Positions 57,256 through 64,000 of a DNA stretch of 64,000 nucleotides are shown in pieces. Made by a program: the position numbers and the translations under genes. The notes beneath the pieces are model-generated. The model had not been told where the DNA came from. It worked only from the letters and a program-made list of their open reading frames with translations, and searched no databases. Source of the stretch: Siphonodentalium dalli (lineage: Eukaryota > Mollusca > Scaphopoda > Gadilida > Siphonodentaliidae); the NCBI GenBank assembly GCA_032622095.1, contig CP136066.1, positions 9,635,784 through 9,699,783 on the forward strand. The letters are read 5' to 3'. Numbering within the stretch: position 1 is the first letter of the stretch; each line of letters opens with the position of its first letter.

Positions 57256-59239
57256 TAAAAGATGTTTTTTTTATCAATAACAAATGCTCTCACCTTACCC
57301 AGAAGCTACGCATTGCATAGAAAATGATATATCGAGATGTCTCCCTAAGGTCGGATTATTTCAAGAGTATCCATAAGGTCGGTAATGTTGTTAGCTATAT
57401 GTATATGTATATCAGCACACGGCATTGGTTATAATAATTAAAGACACGGGCGGCGTTCGTTGCAGAAATATCCATGTGTTCAAATCGCCACCAACAGAAG
57501 GAATATTAAAATATATATAGTTTTGTTCATATGCAAACATAATCAGCGCATAAATAGTATATTGTTTTCAAGGTGTACGGTGGCTGTGTAAACAATTACA
57601 GCCTGCTCGTGTTATAGAAGTTTTGCTTCTGTTTACATAACACAACGCAATCATATTGGTTAATCACACAAACATTATATAAACGCTCTTCATTATTTCC
57701 ATATAAGAAAAACAGTAACAAACAACGCTCTTTATGCTTACCATATCCGGATCTAACAAAAGCCAGGAACCGTAACGGTTTTTTCCTTGTGTTTGCACAA
57801 CACAATGAAAACAATTGACAATAACATACTGTTTATGCCATATTTCTGTATGATATAACAACAAATTCTGCCTATATTTTACTATTTCTGTTTATGGCGC
57901 TTTTTGACGGAGATGAATATCTTAACAGCATACCCACCGCCAACACCGCCCGTATCTTTAATATGAGCAATACAAGATTTTTTTTAAATTATTAATACCA
58001 AATGCTCTCAACATACCCAGAAGCTGCACTTTGCATGGAAAATGATATATTGAGATGTCTCCCTAAGGTCAGATTATTTCAAGAATCTCCATAATGTCGT
58101 TCATGTTGTTAGGTATATGTATATCATTACATGGTATTGGTTATAATAATTAAAGGCACGAGCGGCGTTCGTTGCAGAAATATTTGTATGTGTTCAAATC
58201 GCCACCAACAGATGGAATATTAAAATATATATAGCTGTGTCGAGATGTCTCCCTAAGGTCGGATTATTTCAAGAGTCTCCCTAATGCGTTCATGTTGTTA
58301 GGTATATGTGTACCATTACATGGTATTGGTTATAATAATTAAAGGCACGGGCGGCGTTCGTTGCAGAAATATTCATATGTGTTCAAATCGCCACCAACAG
58401 ATGGAATATTAAAAAATATGTTTCGGGATGTCTCCCTAATGTCGGATTATTTCATGAGTCTCCCTAATGTCGTTAATTTTGTTAGCTATATGTATATGTA
58501 TATCAGTACACGACATTGGTTATAACAATTAAAGACACGGGCGGCGTTCGTTGCAGAAATTTTCATGTGTTCAAATCGCCACCATCAGAAGGAATATTAA
58601 AATATATATAGTTGTGTTCATATGCAAACATAATCAGCGCGTAAATAGTATATTGTCCTCAATTGATGTGTACGATGGTTGTGTGAACAACAGCCTGCTC
58701 GTGTTAAAGAAGTTTTGCTTCTATTTACATAACACAACGCAGTCATATTGTTTAATCTCACAAACATTACATGAACGCTCTTCATTATTTCCATATAAGA
58801 AAAACAGTAACAAACAACGCTCTTTATGCTTACCATATCCGGATCTATACAAAAACTAGGAAACGTAACGGTTTTTTCCTTTTGTTTGCGCAACAAAGTG
58901 AAAACAATTGACAATAACATACTGTTTATGCCATATTTCTGTATGATATAACAACACATTCTGCCTATATGTTACTATTTCTGTTTATGGCGGTTTTTGA
59001 AGGAGATGAATATTTTAACAGCATACCCACCGCCAACACCGCCCGTATCTTTAATATGAGTAATAAAAGATGTTTTTTTTATTAATACCAATGCTCTCAC
59101 CTTAACCAGAAGCTGTGCGTTGCATGGAAAATGATATATTGAGATGTCAACCTAAGGTCTGATTATTCCAAGAGTCTCCCGAATGTCGTTTCATGTTGTT
59201 AGGTATAAGTATATCATTACATGGTATTGGTTATAATAA

Positions 59240-61045
59240 TTAAAGGCACGGGCGGCGTTCGTTGCAGAAATAGTCATGTGTTCAAATCGCCACCATTAGA
59301 AGGAATATTAAAATATATATAGTTTTGTTCATATGTAAACATAATCAGCGCGTAAATAGTATATTGTTTTCAAGGTGTACGATGGTTGTGTAAACAACAG
59401 CCTGCTCGTGTTATAGAAGTTTTGCTTCTGTTAACATAACACAACGCAATCATATTGGTTAATCACACAAACATTACATGAACGCTCTTCATTATTTCCA
59501 TATAAGAAAAACAGTAACAAAGAACGCTCTTTATGTTTACCATATCCGGATCTATACAAAAGCCAGGAAACGTAACGGTTTTTTCATTTTGTTTGCACAA
59601 CAAAGTGAAAACAATTGACAATAACATACTGTTATGCCATATTTCTGTATGATATAACAACACATTCTGCCTATATTTTACTATTTCTGTTTGTGGCTGT
59701 TTTTGAAGGAGATGAATATTTTAACAGCATACCCACCGCCAACACCGCCCGTATCTTTAATATGAGCAATAAAAGATGGGTTTTTTTATTAATACCAACG
59801 CTCTCACCATACACAGAAGCTGCGCGTTGCATGGAAAATGATATATTGAGATGTCTCCCTAAGGTCGGATTATTCCAAGAGTCTCCCGAATGTCGTTTCA
59901 TGTTGTTAGGTATATGTATATCATTACATGGTATTGGTTATAATAATTAAAGGCACGGGCGGCGTTCGTTGCAGAACTATTCATATGTGTTCAAATCGCC
60001 ACCAACAGATGGAATATTAAAATATATATAGCTGTGTCGAGATGTCTCCCTAAGGTCGGATTATTTCAAGAGTCTCCCTAATGTCGTTAATTGTGTTAGC
60101 TATATTTATATGTATATCAGTACACGACATTGGTTATAACAATTAAAGACACGGGCGGTGTTCGTTGCAGAAATAGTCATGTGTTCAAATCGCCACCATT
60201 AGAAGGAATATTAAAATATATATAGTTTTGTTCATATGTAAACATAATCAGCGCGTAAATAGTATATTGTTTTCAAGGTGTACGATGGTTGTGTAAACAA
60301 CAGCCTGCTCGTGTTATAGAAGTTTTGCTTCTGTTTACATAACACAACGCAATCATATTGGTTAATCACACAAACATTACATGAACGCTCTTCATTATTT
60401 CCATATAAGAAAAACAGTAACAAAGAACGCTCTTTATGTTTACCATATCCGGATCTATACAAAAGCCAGGAAACGTAACGGTTTTTTCATTTTGTTTGCA
60501 CAACAAAGTGAAAACAATTGACAATAACATACTGTTATGCCATATTTCTGTATGATATAACAACACATTCTGCCTATATTTTACTATTTCTGTTTGTGGC
60601 TGTTTTTGAAGGAGATGAATATTTTAACAGCATACCCACCGCCAACACCGCCCGTATCTTTAATATGAGCAATAAAAGATGGGTTTTTTTATTAATACCA
60701 ACGCTCTCACCATACACAGAAGCTGCGCGTTGAATGGAAAATGATATATTGAGATGTCTCCCTAAGGTCGGATTATTCCAAGAGTCTCCCGAATGTCGTT
60801 TCATGTTGTTAGGTATATGTATATCATTACATGGTATTGGTTATAATAATTAAAGGCACGGGCGGCGTTCGTTGCAGAACTATTCATATGTGTTCAAATC
60901 GCCACCAACAGATGGAATATTAAAATATATATAGCTGTGTCGAGATGTCTCCCTAAGGTCGGATTATTTCAAGAGTCTCCCTAATGTCGTTAATTGTGTT
61001 AGCTATATGTATATGTATATCAGTACATGGCATTGGTTATAATAA
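59240..61045 (+). repeat. 903-bp near-identical tandem pair
   Basis: The unit containing tagtcatgtgttcaaatcg recurs at 59,271 and 60,174, and the tgcgcgttg(c/a)atggaaaatg word at 59,821 and 60,724, both 903 bp apart. I see only a few substitutions between the two copies. They are the most recent duplication in the satellite. Confidence 0.85.
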
Positions 61046-61589
61046 TTGAAGGCACGGGCGGTGTTCGTTTCAGAAATATTAATATGTGGTCAAATCGCCA
61101 CCAACAGATGGAATATTAAAATATGTACAGTTTTGTTCATATGCAAACGTAACCAGCGCGTGAATAGTGTATTGTCCTCAATGTGTACGATGATTGCGTA
61201 AACAACAGCATGCCCGTGTTACAGAAGTTTTGCTTCTGTTTACATAACACAACGCAATCATATTGGTTAATCACACAAACATTATATAAACGCTCTTCAT
61301 TATTTCCATATAAGAAAAACAGTAACAAACAACGCTCTGTATGCTTAACATATCCGGATCTAAACAAAAGCCAGGAAACGTAACGGTTTTTTTCCTTGTG
61401 TTTGCACAACAAAGTGAAAACAATTGACAATAACATACTGTTGATGCCATATTTCTGTATGATATAACAACAAATTCTGCCTATATTTTACTATTTCTGT
61501 TTATGGCGGTTTTTGACGGAGATGAATATTTTAACAGCATACCCACCGCCAACACCGCCCGTATCTTTAATATGAGCAAAAAAATAATT

Positions 61590-62100
61590 TTTTTTGTATT
61601 ATTAAAGGCACGTGAGGCCTTAGTTGTCGAAAATATTCATATTTGTTCCAATCACCGTAAACAGAAAAAACAGTAAAACGCATACAGTTTGTTCATATAT
61701 ACCATGACCATCGCATAAACATCATGTTATCATAAAGACCTACTAAATTTTACCTAAGCAAGAGCCTGATTATGTTACAGAAGACAGCACAATGCTACTG
61801 GCTAATCACACACAAATGGCATAAACTCTCTTTATTAGTTCCATATCAGGAATTCACCCACACAGAACGCTCTTTATGTTTACCATCATAATATAAACAA
61901 ACACCAGAAAAGTAACTTTTTATGCTATTGTTTACATAACAATGGTCAAACATATGACCATAACATACTGTTTATGCGATATTTCTTATTTGTATACGGA
62001 CAAAGTCTGTCTACATTTTGATGTTATTTCTGTTTGTGGCGGTTTTTGACGGTTGGAAATATTTTCACAGGATACCCACCGCCAAGGCCAACCGTACCTT
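61590..62100 (+). repeat. Diverged satellite unit at the right edge
   Basis: The order of blocks is kept (attaaaggcacg, cgttcatat, tacagaag, cataaactctctttatt, catactgtttatg, atttctgtttgtggcgg, acccaccgcca) but identity is far lower than in the array. Edge decay of this kind is expected where exchange no longer homogenises units. A final fragment to about 62,420 is again close to the array consensus. Confidence 0.7.
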
Positions 62101-62435
62101 TAATACCAAATGCTCTCACCATACCCAGAAGCTGCGCGTTGCATGGAAAATGATATATTGAGATGTCTCCCTATATAAGGTCAGATTATTTCAAGAATCT
62201 CCCTAATGTCGTTCATGTTGTTAGGTATATGTATATCATTACATGGTATTGGTTATAATAATTAAAGGCACGAGCGGCGTTTGTTGCTGAAATATTCATA
62301 TGTGTTCAAATCGCCACCAACAGATGGAATATTAAAATATATATAGCTGTGTCGAGATGTCTCCATAAGGTCGGATTATTTGAAGAGTCTCCCTAATGTC
62401 GTTAATTTTGTTAGCTACACTGTAAAAAGGACTGT

Positions 62436-62575
62436 GTGGCAGCTTCCACACAATGACTGTGTGGAGGCATTATCTGAACATAAATGTGTGCATAATACAC
62501 ACATATGTGTGTATCACCCAATATCCACACATATATGTGTACATCACCACACATATTTGTGTGTGACGTCGGTTT
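62436..62575. repeat. Cluster of tgtgtgg / acacacata palindromes
   Basis: The segment has ggactgtgtggcag and cttccacacaatgactg, a tgtgtgcataatacacaca hairpin and three cacacatatatgtgt-like palindromes. The start, acactgtaaaaagg, is a common form of MITE terminus in animals. It may be one small element inserted at the satellite edge. Confidence 0.5.
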
Positions 62576-62779
62576 TTTAAATCTCACGTGGTGGTCACGC
62601 GCGCGTCGTTGTTTCGTACAGGCTCACAGGCTGCCGTAACGTGTACACATGGAGTCTTGTTGATTGTGGTGGATCTCGAAATTCGATATATTGGGCGGTC
62701 TCTTCGATTATTTCTATAGTTAAGGTAAGATTATATTTAAATTGGCAAGATATTCACCTTTGTGAGAATGTCCGTATCT

Positions 62780-63165
62780 ATATGAGGCCCCCACCCCACC
62801 CCCTGGAATACGGAATACCACTTAACACAGAGGGTGGAATACGGAATACCAGTTAACAGCCATATGGAATTTTCCGGATAAATGTTCTATTGCCGTACGA
62901 ACGCCGGTCATCCCGCAGTGTCCACATCTAAAATGATCTAAAATGAAGATGATCGACGATCTGTATATATGTCAAACTGTTAATTTATTGTGACAAAAAT
63001 CGCATTTAAATTATTATTATGATCATTTTTTGGAAGGTGTCGAAGGTCGGCGTACGAATACCGGTATTTTTGGAATACCGAATACCTCCTAACAGAGGGG
63101 CCGGAATACGGCGTACCTCATAACAGGGCATGGAATACGGCGTACGAAAATGGGGGTGGGGCCCC
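62780..63165 (+). mobile_element. Dispersed repeat (copy 2), partner at 15.38-15.75 kb
   Basis: It follows copy 1 block by block: ggaatacggaataccact, agggtggaatacgg, accagttaacagcc, gatgatcgacgatctgtat, gtgacaaaaatcgcattta, ggaataccgaatacctcc, and ggaatacggcgtacg. The start (gcccccacccca) and end (tgggggtggggcccc) are complementary, which copy 1 shows less well. Confidence 0.78.
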
Positions 63166-63209
63166 ATGAACATCACCAACTTCAACTGGGGAACTTCAAT
63201 CTTATCCTA

Positions 63210-63300
63210 AGTCTCAACAGAATGATGTCCCCGGAGGGTGAATTTGATGAGGCTAGCCCGATGTACATTCATCACCTGGGGATCTCATTCTGAAAATGAC
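63210..63300. mobile_element. Fragment of MITE family B
   Basis: The words cagaatgatgtc, ggagggtgaatttgatgagg and ctagcccg match the arms of the element at 21,802-22,355. A second related word, gatcatgtcatgaatctcta, is at 63,803. The intervening sequence differs. Confidence 0.55.
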
Positions 63301-63424
63301 AGACACCATTGGCTTGCACTGCGTTCATGTGTAATACATCCCTATATATATATTCTCCCCCGTCATTCCATCGGAGGACTATATAGTCATGACCACCGCC
63401 CGTCTATGTGTACGTCGGTGTGTG

Positions 63425-63750
63425 CGTCCGTCCGGAACTTTGTCCAAGCATGTATTCTGTCATTTTCTGGTAAATTTGTTTTTAACTTGGCACAAATATC
63501 AATCAGCATGTGAACCTGCGCATCTGAGATTTTGAGTTCGGTCGGACTTATTTTGGCGGAGTTATTGCCTTTTTTTCGACATAGAATCTTACGTCCTGTG
63601 ACGCATCTTTTGTCCGAGGTAGTATTCCGTCATTTTCCAGTAAATTAAAAAAAACATTCGCACAGATGTCAACCAGCATGGAAACTTGCGACCCTTTGAG
63701 TTCAGTCGGAGTCATTCTGGTGGATTTATTGCCATTTTACGACATAAAAT
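63425..63750. repeat. Diverged direct duplication, about 175 bp
   Basis: Both halves contain ctttgtcc or ttttgtcc, attc-gtcattttc, gtaaatt, gcacaaatatcaa-cagcatg, aacctgcg, gagttc-gtcgga, tggcggagttattgcc and cgacataaaat-like words in the same order, starting near 63,425 and 63,600. It is non-coding. Confidence 0.65.
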
Positions 63751-64000
63751 ATTCAATGTTTTTTATTGTAGTGCTGTCGGCCCTTTCTCGACACATTATA
63801 GATCATGTCATGAATCTCTACTATTAGCTATACGCACGTAGAGATAATATTCCACCAGTTCAAAACCTTGGAACTTTTTGAAGTTTTGACAGGGAACCTT
63901 ATAAAGTCGAAAAGATAACGCGGGGAATATATTTCTTAGTTATTACCTGTTCCTTCATAATGTACTTCACTGAATAGGTGAAGGTCCAAACTCGAAATTT

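Larger units (their letters stand above)
49990..62420 (+). repeat. Mosaic satellite array, full unit about 900 bp
   Basis: A full unit reads in order: gatgtctccctaaggtcgg twice, tgttgttagctatatgtat, ggttataataattaaagg, cacgggcggcgttcgttgc, caaatcgccaccaacag, gttcatatgcaaacataatc, gcctgctcgtgttacagaag, cgctcttcattatttcc, catatccggatctaa, ccaggaaacgtaacgg, acaattgacaataacat, ctatttctgtttatggcgg, acccaccgccaacaccgcc, cgtatctttaatatgagc, and cagaagctgcgcgttgcat. The ccgccaacaccgcc block occurs about 17 times and the ggttataataattaaa block about 24 times, because shortened units lacking the middle are interspersed. The divergence of copies is low and patchy. Both strands keep short frames in step in many units, but the frames shift with small indels and have no family features. 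Confidence 0.92.

Noticed and set aside
51683-61436. Recurrent 60-110-residue frames on both strands of the satellite
   Set aside because: They repeat only because the DNA repeats. The same segment is open on both strands, copies shift frame with small indels, and no domain or start context is conserved.

Overview
The window looks like repeat-dense nuclear DNA from an invertebrate animal. The evidence is spliced transposon genes with GT-AG introns, LINE retrotransposons of animal type, a tRNA-like SINE, many foldback MITEs, AT-rich spacers with frequent acatgtac words, and kilobase-scale satellite arrays. A marine lophotrochozoan or invertebrate deuterostome would fit, but the sequence does not settle the phylum. 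I see no confident host protein-coding gene and no bacterial features. Almost everything recognisable is mobile or satellite DNA.

Layout. 1-6 kb: degraded repeats, G-rich tracts and the last part of an old LINE (4.3-4.6 kb, minus strand). 6.1-7.7 kb: a minus-strand GIY-YIG endonuclease frame with a coiled-coil tail, probably a 5'-truncated Penelope-like element. 7.8-15.8 kb: MITEs, a 28-bp minisatellite, a tRNA-like SINE and a dispersed repeat that recurs at 62.8 kb. 15.8-18.1 kb: a tandem array with a period of about 384 bp. 19.1-26.25 kb: a two-gene DNA transposon. A THAP-DDE transposase (plus) faces a SAP-like/SWIM/YqaJ-nuclease gene (minus). Both genes are intron-bearing and both are broken by frameshifts; two MITEs sit between them. 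This arrangement matches what I know of the ISL2EU group. 26.3-27.6 kb: a long foldback, a 62-bp tandem array and a MITE with perfect 41-bp inverted ends.

27.9-31.3 kb: a 5'-truncated L2/CR1-like LINE carrying an internal 890-bp tandem duplication. 31.4-37.3 kb: a second copy of the Penelope-like 3' region, split by a nearly full-length LINE of about 5.25 kb. Its ORF1 carries an SGNH-hydrolase-like domain, and its ORF2 has an APE endonuclease, a reverse transcriptase and a Cys/His tail. 37.3-46.3 kb: mostly unassigned, with two promoter-like patches (about 37.8-38.3 and 40.7-41.3 kb) and a 255-bp repeat family. 46.3-49.4 kb: two tandem repeat families. One unit holds a 957-bp TTAA-flanked insertion whose empty site survives in the neighbouring unit. 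49.6-62.4 kb: a large mosaic satellite with units of about 0.9 kb and higher-order repeats of 903 and about 3,026 bp, starting with one inverted unit. 62.4-64 kb: further dispersed repeats.

The best candidates for closer study are the convergent two-gene transposon, the SGNH-ORF1 LINE nested in a GIY-YIG element, and the 12.5-kb satellite. Several coding frames break at A/T homopolymers, so some apparent inactivation could be assembly error. One LINE frameshift is shared by both halves of a duplication and is therefore likely real.
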